Shown: one piece after another, positions 34,596 to 44,493 of the stretch
How the letters are laid out: each line of letters begins with the position of its first letter
Numbering within the stretch: position 1 is the first letter of the stretch
Assembly: GCF_017168335.1 (NCBI RefSeq)
Contig: NZ_JABFAU010000003.1
Span: 316,972-380,971, forward strand
DNA: 64,000 bases
From: Rhodococcus sp. KRD162
Lineage (GTDB): Bacteria > Actinomycetota > Actinomycetes > Mycobacteriales > Mycobacteriaceae
Reading direction: 5' to 3'
The notes under the pieces: model-generated
Databases searched by the model: none
The model's input: only the letters and a program-made list of their open reading frames with translations
Told to the model about the DNA's origin: nothing
Translations under genes and position numbers: made by a program

Positions 34596-35542
34596 GCGCT
34601 CATCACCTCGTTGTTCTCGATAGCGGGACGATCGACATCCGGGTTGTCGATATCGTCTGCGATGGAAAGGAACACGGTCTCCAGTGACGCGGCTCGGGCG
34701 TCGAGACCGTGCAGTGTCACCTCGTGTTCGCGGGCCCACATCAGCAGATCGGTGAGGGTCTCCTGCACCGAGGCGGTCTGAATGGAAACGGTCTCTCCCG
34801 CAACGTCGATCGACGTACCCGGCAGCGACGGTAGTGCCCTGGCCGGCACCTTCAACTCGATCTTCGCCGGATGGTCTGCGACCACCTCGTCCACCGTGCC
34901 ACTGCGAACGACACTGCCGCGGTGCATGATCGCCAGTCGATCGCACAGGGACTCGGCCTCGTCCAGGTAGTGCGTCGTCAACATGATCGTCACGCCGGAG
35001 TCCTTGAGTTCCTGAATCAAATGCCAGGTGTTGCGGCGACTTTCGGGATCGAGGCCGGTGGTCGGCTCGTCCAGGAACAGGATGCGCGGACGGCTGATGA
35101 TCGCGCAGGCCAGATCCAGCCTGCGCTGCTCGCCGCCGGAGAGGAACTTCACTCGGGTATCGGCGCGGCCCGCGAGATCGACGCGGCCGAGTACGTCGGC
35201 GACCGGCAACGGATCACTGCACGTGCCTGCCCACATCCGCAAACTTTCGGTGGTGGTCAGGTCCTGAGGCAGGCCGCCCTTCTGCAACATGATGCCGAGG
35301 GACGGTCGAATCGTGCGGCGATCGGACACCGGATCCATACCCATGATCCGCACCGTGCCCGAACTCGGCCGCGAGAGACCCTGAATCACTTCGAGAGTGG
35401 ACGTCTTTCCCGCACCGTTGGTGCCGAGAAGTCCGAACAACTCACCCTCGGCGACCTGCAGGTCCAAGGCCTTGACGGCCTCGTAGGCGTTCTTGCCCGA
35501 ACCGTAGCGCCGAGTCATCGCGTCGACGTCGATGACGGTCAT
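34592..35542 (-). CDS. ABC exporter ATP-binding subunit
   Basis: A 316-residue ATPase of the CcmA/DRA class. Walker A is GTNGAGKTST, the signature is LSGGEQRRLDLA, Walker B is RILFLDEPTTGLDPES, and the His switch is TTHYLDEAESLCDRL. The last 90 residues form the small C-terminal domain usual in this class. Start ATG 35542 is at the stop of the small membrane protein gene (TGATG). It forms an operon with permease, kinase and response regulator. Confidence 0.93.
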   Translation of the reverse strand: MTVIDVDAMTRRYGSGKNAYEAVKALDLQVAEGELFGLLGTNGAGKTSTLEVIQGLSRPSSGTVRIMGMDPVSDRRTIRPSLGIMLQKGGLPQDLTTTESLRMWAGTCSDPLPVADVLGRVDLAGRADTRVKFLSGGEQRRLDLACAIISRPRILFLDEPTTGLDPESRRNTWHLIQELKDSGVTIMLTTHYLDEAESLCDRLAIMHRGSVVRSGTVDEVVADHPAKIELKVPARALPSLPGTSIDVAGETVSIQTASVQETLTDLLMWAREHEVTLHGLDARAASLETVFLSIADDIDNPDVDRPAIENNEVMSA

Positions 35543-35766
35543 CACTGCCGTCCCCACTGGCGCAGGCCGATGACGAACCGCACGCCCATGAAGACAACGA
35601 TGACGCCGAGAGCGATGAACGCCGGAAGTCCTGTACCGACGATCGCGAACAACACGGCGAGAATGGCAATACTGATGACGATGACGACGATTTCACGCGC
35701 CATCGTGGGAGCCGGTCCGAACTCCATCAGATCGGTGAACAGGTTTCCTTCGTCTGGTTGTTTCAT
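35542..35766 (-). CDS. Small membrane protein at head of the ABC operon
   Basis: A 74-residue protein with two hydrophobic segments (IVVIVISIAILAVLFAIVGT, then PAFIALGVIVVFMGVRFVIG) and short polar ends. The stop overlaps the ATPase start, so it is translated with the exporter. I recognise no family. It may be an accessory of the exporter or an independent sensor; both are guesses. The start ATG 35766 is close to the divergent inverted repeat. Confidence 0.6.
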   Translation of the reverse strand: MKQPDEGNLFTDLMEFGPAPTMAREIVVIVISIAILAVLFAIVGTGLPAFIALGVIVVFMGVRFVIGLRQWGRQ

Positions 35767-35832
35767 GACTGCAAGTCTGCTGCCGTCGAACCACCGAAAA
35801 CAGTGCGCCGCATCATCACCTGAAGTGACACC

Positions 35833-35851
35833 GTCATGGGCGACCCATGAC
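35833..35851. promoter_or_regulatory. Inverted repeat between the two signalling operons
   Basis: GTCATGGGCGACCCATGAC is a perfect 8-base palindrome with a 3-base spacer, midway between two divergent operons that each encode a LuxR-type response regulator. A further GTCATGA half-site follows at about 35856-35862. LuxR-type regulators bind such short repeats as dimers, so this is a candidate shared operator. Confidence 0.5.
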
Positions 35852-35933
35852 AAACGTCATGATCTGCCTTCTCCACCCGATCTCCACCCGTGGGTCGATT
35901 CGCCACCACTGCGATCTTCGTAGCGTTGCTGCC

Positions 35934-36488
35934 ATGAACCTCGCAATGATTGCTCTCGTAGTCCTCCTGGTCGGATATCTGCTGGTGCGGCGTATGACCG
36001 GCCAGCTCATGGAAGCCCGGCGCATGCTGGTGCTGCCGGCGATTCTCACCGTCATCGGTCTGGCTTCACTGAACTCCGCGACCCTGTCGGCCACCGCCAT
36101 CGGCTTCCTGCTGCTCGGCTGCATCGTCGGCATCGGCTTCGGCCTGGTGCGCGGCTACACCGTCAGAATCACCGAGCGTGACGGGACGGCGTGGATGCGC
36201 TATTCCATCGCATCGGTCGGATTGTGGATCGCCGCGATCGCCGCCCGGGTGCTGCTGATTTCGGTGGAGAGCGCGATCGATCCCACGGCCGCGTCCGCGG
36301 CAGGCCAGGCCACCATGATGGCCGTGGGCATCGGATTTCTCGCCGAGTCGGTCGTCGTGCTCTACCGCGCGATGCACTCGGACGCGACCATCGTCTGGCG
36401 CGCCGACAAGTCCGGTGGTCACACCGTCTCGCCTACGCTGGCCGATATGCACAATCGGGTTCGCGGTGGAGGGTCGAAGATTCGGTGA
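35934..36488 (+). CDS. Polytopic membrane protein heading the second signalling operon
   Basis: A 184-residue protein with five or six hydrophobic segments, beginning MNLAMIALVVLLVGYLLVRR. The pattern is a compact bundle; the cytoplasmic end is basic (MHNRVRGGGSKIR). I recognise no family for certain; the length and topology recall DUF1453/CcdC-like proteins. The stop overlaps the start of the kinase gene as GTGA, so it is probably a sensory or signalling accessory of that kinase. Confidence 0.65.
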   Translation: MNLAMIALVVLLVGYLLVRRMTGQLMEARRMLVLPAILTVIGLASLNSATLSATAIGFLLLGCIVGIGFGLVRGYTVRITERDGTAWMRYSIASVGLWIAAIAARVLLISVESAIDPTAASAAGQATMMAVGIGFLAESVVVLYRAMHSDATIVWRADKSGGHTVSPTLADMHNRVRGGGSKIR

Positions 36489-37624
36489 CCTCGTCCACAC
36501 CCGGCGTACGGTTACCCGCGCTCGACAGCCTCAGGCTGTCGAGCCGGCCGTATGTTGCGGTCATTGCCATCGTCGCTGCGTTCGCCACGTCGGATCTGGG
36601 CAATCCGTACATCCTCGCGCTGCTCGTCGTCAACAGTGCCCTGCTGTTGGCCTCGGCGATCCCACAGCGGTTCGTCGGTCCTCGGCTGTCACTGGCGGGC
36701 GCGGGTGTCGCGCTCATCGCATCGGCGACGATTCTGGCCGTGGACGGTACCGCTACAGCCACTCTGTTTCCGTTTCTGATCGCCGGACATGCAGGGTGGC
36801 GATTCAAGCCCTCGGTGTCGTTTCCGTTCGCGATCGCGATCAGTGTGGCATGCTCGGCTGCGCTCTGGCTTGCCGCACGCAACGGTATCGACGGATGGCC
36901 TTGGGCTGCAGGGCTGTTCGCGGGTTGGCCGGTGTTGATCGGATACTCCCGACGCAGTCGATACGAGGCGTTACGCAATGCGCGCCGGGCCACCGATGCC
37001 GAACTCCGCGAGCATGCACTGGCCGAGCGAGCCCGCATCGCCCGCGACATCCACGACGTCCTCGCCCACTCGCTGTCGGGGGTGAACATGCAACTCGAGG
37101 TGGCCGACGCGTTGCTCGACGCAGGCCGGACGGCAGAGGCCAGAGCGGCGATGGGCAAGGCGCAGAGCCTCGTTCGAGAGGGACTCACCGAAACCCGCAG
37201 GGCCGTACAGACTTTGCGTCAGGATGCGCTGCCCCTCGTACCCACATTGGCTGCTCTCGTGGGCGATGACGCGAGTCTCGAAGTTCGAGGCACCGCCAGG
37301 GACATCGATACGCCGGAGTCCCAGTTCCTCATTCGGTGCGCGCAGGAAGCGCTCACCAATGCCCGTAACCATGCACCAGGAGCGCCGGTGACGGTGGTGC
37401 TTCGGTTCGGGTCGGAGGACGTCGAGCTCTCGGTGGCGAACGGCCTGGCACCATCGCCCACCGACCCGATCGAGAGCACCGGGATGGGCCTGATCGGTAT
37501 GCGAGAACGGGCCGCCCTCGTCGGCGGTACCGTCACCGCCGGTCCGGATGGGCGAGGATGGATCGTGCGTGCTTCGGTTCCCCTGCACCACAGCACCGAG
37601 ACCGACACGGAGGCCGAAAGATGA
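36485..37624 (+). CDS. Sensor histidine kinase (HPK7 type), second signalling pair
   Basis: A 379-residue kinase with six hydrophobic segments (about residues 22-155) and HisKA_3 domain ARIARDIHDVLAHSLSGVNM, with His190. The ATPase part shows RCAQEALTNARNHAPGAPVT and GMGLIGMRERAALVGGTVTA. The GTG start overlaps the membrane protein stop, and its own stop overlaps the regulator start as ATGA. No long extracytoplasmic loop is present, so the signal is probably sensed in or at the membrane. Confidence 0.9.
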   Translation: MTSSTPGVRLPALDSLRLSSRPYVAVIAIVAAFATSDLGNPYILALLVVNSALLLASAIPQRFVGPRLSLAGAGVALIASATILAVDGTATATLFPFLIAGHAGWRFKPSVSFPFAIAISVACSAALWLAARNGIDGWPWAAGLFAGWPVLIGYSRRSRYEALRNARRATDAELREHALAERARIARDIHDVLAHSLSGVNMQLEVADALLDAGRTAEARAAMGKAQSLVREGLTETRRAVQTLRQDALPLVPTLAALVGDDASLEVRGTARDIDTPESQFLIRCAQEALTNARNHAPGAPVTVVLRFGSEDVELSVANGLAPSPTDPIESTGMGLIGMRERAALVGGTVTAGPDGRGWIVRASVPLHHSTETDTEAER

Positions 37625-38277
37625 GCATTCGGATAGTGATCGCCGACGATCAGACGTCGGTACGCGAGGCGTTGGCGGTGATGTTGGACCTGATCCCGGA
37701 CATCTGCGTCGTCGCCACCGCATCGGACGGAGCTGCCGCCGTGGCCGAGGTGCAAGCGGCGATGGATGGCGGCGGCGTGGACGTGGTGCTGATGGATCTC
37801 AGAATGCCGGGCACCGACGGTATCGAGGCGACGCGAATCCTGAAAAGCATGTTCCCCGATCTGCCTGTCGTCGTGTTGACGACATTCTCCGACGAGCGCT
37901 CGATCCTCGACGCTCTCGGTGCCGGTGCGCGTGGCTACCTCACCAAGGATGCCGGACGGGTCGAGATCGGGGCAGCGTTGCGGGCGGCGGCAGCTGGGCA
38001 GGCGGTGCTCAACCCGCACGTGCAAGCGCGGTTGCTCGAGGCCGTCGACCCGCCCCGAACGACACCGATCCCAGCGGGATTGACGCCACGCGAGGTGGAC
38101 GTGCTGCGGGCCATCGCCGCCGGTCTGTCCAACCGTGAGATCGCGCAGCAGATGTTCGTCAGCGAGGCGACAGTCAAGACGCACATCAATCATCTGTTCG
38201 CCAAGGCAGAACTACGTGACCGGGCTCAGGCGGTGCATTTCGCCTTCACTCACGGGTTGGCTGCACCCGTGCGCTAG
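37621..38277 (+). CDS. LuxR/NarL-type response regulator, second signalling pair
   Basis: A 218-residue regulator: receiver MSIRIVIADDQTSVREALAV with phospho-acceptor Asp59 (VLMDLRMPGTDG), then DNA-binding LTPREVDVLRAIAAGLSNRE, IAQQMFVSEATVKTHINHLF. It starts in an ATGA overlap with its kinase. Its 3' end overlaps that of the Eis-like gene by 4 bases on the opposite strand. Confidence 0.93.
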   Translation: MSIRIVIADDQTSVREALAVMLDLIPDICVVATASDGAAAVAEVQAAMDGGGVDVVLMDLRMPGTDGIEATRILKSMFPDLPVVVLTTFSDERSILDALGAGARGYLTKDAGRVEIGAALRAAAAGQAVLNPHVQARLLEAVDPPRTTPIPAGLTPREVDVLRAIAAGLSNREIAQQMFVSEATVKTHINHLFAKAELRDRAQAVHFAFTHGLAAPVR

Positions 38278-39473
38278 AAAGCCCACCCCATGACGGCCGG
38301 GCGAGGCGTTCCGAACGTCAGATCCAGTGCATGCAGTGATGCTTCGTCACGAGCGGTGAGACGGTTGGCCGCAGCGAACAACCGGGCTCGGTGGGTCCCG
38401 AAGTAGATGCTGGCCAGCACGTCGATGTCCAGTTCGATGTCCGGTTCGGATTCGACGCGCGTGCAGGTGGCCCTGCCGTCGGTCACGTCGAAGGAGTAGG
38501 TACCGCCTGCGTCGAGGAAAGGATCGCGCACGGCGATGATCAGCGAGGTGTCGAGGGCATAGGTGCGCGCTTCGAGCGCCGCCCGGACATCCATGATGCG
38601 GGCCCACAACGCGTCGTGGTGGGCGGTCACCTTCGGAAGTCGATTGTTCGTCAACAGGAACGGCAGAGCTTCGTCGCGTGACTGCCGGACCTCGATGGTG
38701 TCCACCAGGTCCACTCCGATGAGAATCTGCCACATCGCGGCGTAGGCCTCGTCGGTCACAGCGATGAATTCCTGCACCACCACTCGGCTCGGATTCGTGC
38801 CGCGGCGGTAGGCGACGTAACCGTCGGGATGAACGATGAAGAACAATGCCGTCAGGCCACCGCGTCGATTCTCGCGATCGGCGAAGAATCGCTCCCAGCG
38901 GATCGGCGGCTTGGGCTGAGCGCCTGCGGTCTGCTGCTGCCACCGGTGGTAGATGTCGGGGAGCAGTTCGGCGGCCTCGGCCGATTCGATCAGCCGCACG
39001 CCCGTCGCCGGGGGAGCGTCCTTGCGGAACTGAGCGAACCGGCGATCGATGGAGACGCTGATCTCCTCGGTCACCGGCCCGTACCCGAAGCGTCCGTAGA
39101 TGGTCGCCTCGCTGGCCGTCAGCAGCGACAACGGGGCCCCGGCGTCGTTCAGGGCGCGGTGCTGCTGGGTGAATATCGATCGCAGGATGCCGCGTCGGCG
39201 ATGCGTCGGGGCCACAGAGACCCAGGAAACACCGGACGCCTCCAGTTGGGCGCCGCCGGGAACGGTCACCGACATCGGGAAATGCATGGCGACCCCGACC
39301 GGGGTCTGCCCGTCCCATGCCAAGTAGACGTGCTCGGACTTGGTCAGGATCTGCGTCTCCGCCAGGTCCTCGGCGTTCTGGTGCTCACCGAACGCATGCG
39401 CGTCGAGCAGCGCGACCGAATCCCAGTCGTCGTCGGTGGCGGTGCGGATGGTGATCGATTCGTCGGTAGTCAT
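38274..39473 (-). CDS. Eis-like GNAT N-acetyltransferase
   Basis: A 399-residue member of the Eis/GNAT family: N-terminal GNAT domain with the acetyl-CoA loop VSVAPTHRRRGILRSIFTQQ, then EASEATIYGRFGYGP-type Tyr-rich strand (SEATIYGRFGYGPVTEEISV), a second GNAT-like domain, and a C-terminal sterol-carrier-like domain ending VMGWAF. The terminal carboxylate Phe399 and the active Tyr are features of Eis. Eis enzymes acetylate aminoglycosides at several amines and also lysines. I chose ATG 39473. Actual substrate unknown. Confidence 0.9.
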   Translation of the reverse strand: MTTDESITIRTATDDDWDSVALLDAHAFGEHQNAEDLAETQILTKSEHVYLAWDGQTPVGVAMHFPMSVTVPGGAQLEASGVSWVSVAPTHRRRGILRSIFTQQHRALNDAGAPLSLLTASEATIYGRFGYGPVTEEISVSIDRRFAQFRKDAPPATGVRLIESAEAAELLPDIYHRWQQQTAGAQPKPPIRWERFFADRENRRGGLTALFFIVHPDGYVAYRRGTNPSRVVVQEFIAVTDEAYAAMWQILIGVDLVDTIEVRQSRDEALPFLLTNNRLPKVTAHHDALWARIMDVRAALEARTYALDTSLIIAVRDPFLDAGGTYSFDVTDGRATCTRVESEPDIELDIDVLASIYFGTHRARLFAAANRLTARDEASLHALDLTFGTPRPAVMGWAF

Positions 39474-39549
39474 CACTGTCAACTTTTACATACCTGTGCA
39501 TCGGTTCGCCGACGGAGTGCCGAAACAGCTCGGGTGACAAGATGGTCCG

Positions 39550-40353
39550 GTGGTGCATGTAATCGACGTCGACGACCCGCTCGACCCCCGACTGGACGAC
39601 TTTCGCGATCTGAATTCCTCGGATCGACGCCCCGATCTTCCCGAGGGCAAGGGGTTGGTGATCGCTGAGGGCGTGCTGGTTGCGCAGCGGCTGTTGACCT
39701 CTCGTTTCCCGATGATCAGCCTGCTCGGCGTGGATCGACGGCTCGATGCGTTACGCGAGGATCTCGCAGAATCAGATGTTCCGTTCTATCGGACGTCGGC
39801 GGAGGTGATGGCCGAGGTGGTCGGCTTCCACCTCAACCGCGGAGTGCTGGCGGCGGCGAACAGGCCACCGGCCCTCGATCTGGACGAGGTCGTGGCCGGG
39901 GCGCGCACGGTAGCGATCCTCGAAGGCGTCAACGATCACGAGAACCTCGGATCGATGTTCCGCAATGCGGCGGGCCTCGGGGTCGATGCAGTGCTGTTCG
40001 GGGCCGCCTGCGCCGATCCGCTCTACCGACGTTCGGTGCGAGTGTCGATGGGCCATGTGCTTCGGGTGCCGTTCGCGAAGGTGCCCGAGTGGCCACGTGG
40101 TCTCGATCATGTTCGCGCGCATGGCTTTCAGCTGATCTCACTGACCCCCAACCCAGCGGCGGTGTCGCTCGCATCGGCGATGACGGGGGAGAAGGTCGCG
40201 TTGTTGCTCGGTGCAGAGGGCCCTGGCTTGACCGAACATGCCATGCGCGCCACAGACGTTCGGGCCCGCATTCCGATGGCTCCGGGCACCGACTCGCTCA
40301 ATGTGGCGACGGCAGCGGCCATGGGGTTCTACGAACGCGTGCGCCTGACGTGA
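39550..40353 (+). CDS. SPOUT-class TrmH-family RNA 2'-O-methyltransferase
   Basis: A 267-residue methyltransferase. The N-terminal part (about 20-95) is the RNA-substrate-binding region, and the SPOUT knot follows: VAILEGVNDHENLGSMFRNA with the catalytic Asn-Arg pair, VSMGHVLRVPFAKVP, LLLGAEGPGLTEHAM and IPMAPGTDSLNVATAAAMGF. It methylates ribose 2'-OH in rRNA or tRNA. The start is GTG 39550 or 39553. The DUF2537 gene overlaps its stop by 4 bases. Matches Rv0881 by position. Confidence 0.93.
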   Translation: MVHVIDVDDPLDPRLDDFRDLNSSDRRPDLPEGKGLVIAEGVLVAQRLLTSRFPMISLLGVDRRLDALREDLAESDVPFYRTSAEVMAEVVGFHLNRGVLAAANRPPALDLDEVVAGARTVAILEGVNDHENLGSMFRNAAGLGVDAVLFGAACADPLYRRSVRVSMGHVLRVPFAKVPEWPRGLDHVRAHGFQLISLTPNPAAVSLASAMTGEKVALLLGAEGPGLTEHAMRATDVRARIPMAPGTDSLNVATAAAMGFYERVRLT

Positions 40354-40619
40354 CCGATCACGACGCGACTGTCAGCTGGACCGGGATCCCGATCGCCCTG
40401 ATCTCGGCGACACTGGCGGCAGTGGCGCTGACGGCATTCGGAATGGAGTTGGCCAGGGTTCATCCGCTGCTCGCACTCGGGCTGAACATCGTGATCGTCG
40501 CAGGTGCCGCACCGACGGTCATGCGCTGGCTCGCTGCCCCGGTGTGGCGCTGGGTCGTGTACGGAGTCGGCACCGGAGCGATCCTGAGTTTCGTGGCACT
40601 GGCGGCGTTGGCCTTCTGA
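40350..40619 (+). CDS. DUF2537 membrane protein (Rv0882-like)
   Basis: An 89-residue protein with three hydrophobic segments (GIPIALISATLAAVALTAFG; LLALGLNIVIVAGAAPTVMR; VYGVGTGAILSFVALAALAF). The GTG start overlaps the methyltransferase stop as GTGA. Gene order and topology agree with DUF2537. Function unknown. Confidence 0.7.
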   Translation: MTDHDATVSWTGIPIALISATLAAVALTAFGMELARVHPLLALGLNIVIVAGAAPTVMRWLAAPVWRWVVYGVGTGAILSFVALAALAF

Positions 40620-40675
40620 CGGTGACCCGATGGGTGACGAAGGAGGCCAACCGCCCCTGACCGAAGTGGAGCGTC

Positions 40676-41419
40676 CTACTTGCGCGAGAACCAACGCTTC
40701 TTCGGTCGCGGTGAATCGGCTTCGGGCTTCGGTTCCTGGCCGTTCCGACCGTTCGTGGACTGGTTCGGCGGCGGTGGCTCCTGCCCCGGAACGTACATCG
40801 TGAAGCCACACACCGACAGCGTGCTCGGATCGAACTCCTCTGCGTGGGGAGCGCCCGTGTACCGGAAGCCGAGCCATTCGGCGTTGGCCGTCTCGGCGAA
40901 TTCCTGTGGGTGGAACGGCAGCGATTGTGGATCCGGCATCACACCAGGGGGATAGATCAACGGGTGCTCACCGGCCCAGAACGATCGCTCCCAGATCAGC
41001 GGAAGGCCCGCGTCCTCGTAGATGTACACCGGTGTGGCGCTGAAGGATCGGCGAAATTCGCCGCGCTCCCAGTACGCGAACGCACCCCAGGCATGTTGTG
41101 GGTCGGAGGCGACGAGGTACGTGCGCTCGGATGCCAGAGGGCGAGTGAAGGACTCGGGCAGCGTCGAGGGCGTGGGTACCGAAAGATTGGATCCGCAGAC
41201 CACGGTGACTCCGGGATAGCACCCGATGAAGACGTGGTCGTCGTCCACGCCAGCCGATGCCGATATCGGACCCTGGCCGAGGGGCACCGCTGTCAGGTGG
41301 GGGTACAGACGGCCGACCAAGGCCGTCGCGGCATTCCAGTCCGAGTCGGGAGTAGCTCGGAGTACAGAAATGGGATCCGGTGCGTCTACGTACCAGATCG
41401 TCGATACCTTGGCCCCCAC
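40676..41419 (-). CDS. DUF6928-like protein
   Basis: A 247-residue soluble protein: VGAKVSTIWYVDAPDPISVL, then VFIGCYPGVTVVCGSNLSVP, SDPQHAWGAFAYWERGEFRR and WERSFWAGEHPLI. The tail is Pro/Lys rich (QEPPPPNQSTNGRNGQEPKP). I recall this as DUF6928 in Gordonia and Rhodococcus, function unknown. I chose the GTG at 41419 (VGAKVST). GTG 41428 would add three residues. It follows sepH on the same strand with 94 bases between. Confidence 0.65.
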   Translation of the reverse strand: MGAKVSTIWYVDAPDPISVLRATPDSDWNAATALVGRLYPHLTAVPLGQGPISASAGVDDDHVFIGCYPGVTVVCGSNLSVPTPSTLPESFTRPLASERTYLVASDPQHAWGAFAYWERGEFRRSFSATPVYIYEDAGLPLIWERSFWAGEHPLIYPPGVMPDPQSLPFHPQEFAETANAEWLGFRYTGAPHAEEFDPSTLSVCGFTMYVPGQEPPPPNQSTNGRNGQEPKPEADSPRPKKRWFSRK

Positions 41420-41513
41420 TGACCGCACCTCTTTCTCCGTAACCTCCGTCCGAAGCCTACGGTGTGAGCGTCGGTCATCGACCACCGAGCGGCAAAAAAG
41501 GTTACCGGTGAGT

Positions 41514-42410
41514 TCAGTTGTGACCGCTGCTGCGAACGCCGAGCAGCACGTCTTCCCACGACGGCATCGCGGGCTTGCCGCGCTTGTCCTTGCCTCCGGT
41601 GTGGCCGGGGGCAGGCTTGGGCATGGGCTTGGGATCCCGTGCAACCGGCTCGCGTGGGTGCTCGGATTCGGCGTCGGGTGCCTCGTCGACCTCGACGGTC
41701 TCGGCAACGATCTCGCTGTCGGCGGTGGTTCCGTAGTACTCGTCGAAGCTCTGCTGCGAGACGTCCTCGTCGGTGGAGTCCTGCGCGGACGCGAGAGCGC
41801 GTACAGGGGCCAGGCCGCGGAGTTGACGCCCGAAATCGGGATCGATCAGTTCGTGGGCCGTGTCGTCGAGCGGCGAGATGGTGCCACCGTGACCGTCGGG
41901 CAAGAACTGCCAGTGCGCCTTGTTGGTGGTGCGCCCGGCCTGCCACTTCAACTGGGCGACCCACTTGTTGTCCTCGTCGCGCCAGGCATCCCATGATGCG
42001 TCGTCGAGGTGCTGACCGCGAGCGCGGAATGCGAGGGTGACGATCTCGAGCAGGGTCTGCACGGCGGGTCCGTCGTGCCGGAGTGGATGGCCGGCCTGAG
42101 CCATCGACGCTGCCTGTGAGCGTTCGAGCAGAACGGGGTGGGCGAACACCTCGACACGACTGACGGCCATTCCGGAATCTGCAGCGACCTGTTCGATGGT
42201 CGCGCCACCACGAATGCGAGCCTGGATTTCTTTCGGCCGGAGCAAGCTGTCCATTTCGATCTCAATCTGTCCTAGTCGAGCGATGTCGCCGCGTGAGGCC
42301 GCGCGGAGTTTGTCGTCGGCCGGAAGCCGGAATCTGTCGCCGGTCTTGGGATCTGCGCAGACGACGAACTTTCCGTCGGCCTCGAGACCCACCACTCGTA
42401 AGTCTCGCAC
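41514..42410 (-). CDS. sepH: Septation protein SepH (DUF3071)
   Basis: A 298-residue protein. The conserved N-terminal DUF3071 (MRDLRVVGLEADGKFVVCAD, then RLPADDKLRAASRGD) contains a helix-turn-helix-like DNA-binding segment (GATIEQVAADSGMAVSRVEV). The C-terminal half is disordered and acidic, ending in a short conserved motif AMPSWEDVLLGVRSSG. SepH binds FtsZ filaments and promotes cell division in Streptomyces and mycobacteria. GTG start at 42410. Position equals Rv0883c. Confidence 0.93.
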   Translation of the reverse strand: MRDLRVVGLEADGKFVVCADPKTGDRFRLPADDKLRAASRGDIARLGQIEIEMDSLLRPKEIQARIRGGATIEQVAADSGMAVSRVEVFAHPVLLERSQAASMAQAGHPLRHDGPAVQTLLEIVTLAFRARGQHLDDASWDAWRDEDNKWVAQLKWQAGRTTNKAHWQFLPDGHGGTISPLDDTAHELIDPDFGRQLRGLAPVRALASAQDSTDEDVSQQSFDEYYGTTADSEIVAETVEVDEAPDAESEHPREPVARDPKPMPKPAPGHTGGKDKRGKPAMPSWEDVLLGVRSSGHN

Positions 42411-42519
42411 TGTGACCTCCTCATCGCGCCGGCTCGCGATACCGTCGACTTCGACCCTAGTTCACCCGCTGTACTCGGTGGGTGTTCGACACGCATCTCG
42501 TCGCCGGTGATCGTTTCTC

Positions 42520-43194
42520 TCAGACGAGAGTAGACAGCTGCGGGCTCGGCTGCACCCGATCGGTGGAGGTTGCACCGATTCTCTTGTGAGACAACGCCGA
42601 TGCATCCTTGCGGAGATACATCGCGCCGAGTCCGAAGCCGATGGTCAGGGCGATCGCGTGCCCGGCGGCGGTGAACGAGGGGTCCGATACCGCACCGACG
42701 AAGACAACGCCGATCCACAGCGCCGCCCAGAGCGACCGGGCAGGCTTGGGCAGATATCGGATCATCGACCCGGCCACGGCAGCGGCTGCATAGCTGACGC
42801 CGACGTCCACGGCCATTTCCAGCGAATCGGCGAGCCAGTCTGCGTGAATGCCGACCAACAGTCCGGCGGCAACCAGAGCGGTCGCACCGAGGTGGCCTGC
42901 GCTGAAGGTGAGCAGGAAGCGTCGCCAACCGGAAAGCCATTCGGCAACGGCGAACAGGAGAGCGACCGAGGCCAGCCACAGCCAGTTCACCCGGCCCTCG
43001 GTGAGGAACACGCTGGTGACGAGTGTGGCGAGGTGGCCGTCGCTCAGATTGTGCAGATTGGTGCTCGCCTCGTGCAGTACGTGCCAGCGGTCGTGCCTGT
43101 CGACCTGTCCGAGCGCGATGGTGCCTGCCGTGGCCAGGACGCAGTACGTGATCGTCACGCGAATTCGTAGCGCCAGTTGCAGGAGCTTGAACAT
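42520..43194 (-). CDS. Rhomboid-like membrane protein
   Basis: A 224-residue protein with six hydrophobic segments, beginning MFKLLQLALRIRVTITYCVL. A catalytic-Ser-like motif is in VGVSYAAAAVAG, and a His in AAGHAIALTIGFGLGAMYLR, both in the order and spacing of rhomboid proteases. NHLSDGHLATLVTSVF-type and TFSAGHLGATALVAAG segments are also typical of this group. It may be active or a pseudoprotease. It lies between serC and sepH. Confidence 0.72.
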   Translation of the reverse strand: MFKLLQLALRIRVTITYCVLATAGTIALGQVDRHDRWHVLHEASTNLHNLSDGHLATLVTSVFLTEGRVNWLWLASVALLFAVAEWLSGWRRFLLTFSAGHLGATALVAAGLLVGIHADWLADSLEMAVDVGVSYAAAAVAGSMIRYLPKPARSLWAALWIGVVFVGAVSDPSFTAAGHAIALTIGFGLGAMYLRKDASALSHKRIGATSTDRVQPSPQLSTLV

Positions 43195-43285
43195 GCGAGC
43201 GCTCCCTCCGAGATCGTTACGCTTGCTTACTTCAATGCAAGTGTAGGCCGCGAAGGGAGCGCTGTGGCTGTGAGCTGGCTGCGAA

Positions 43286-44467
<1,182 letters not shown>

Positions 44468-44493
44468 CTAGTCGGGTGCCCGGCCACCTTCGA

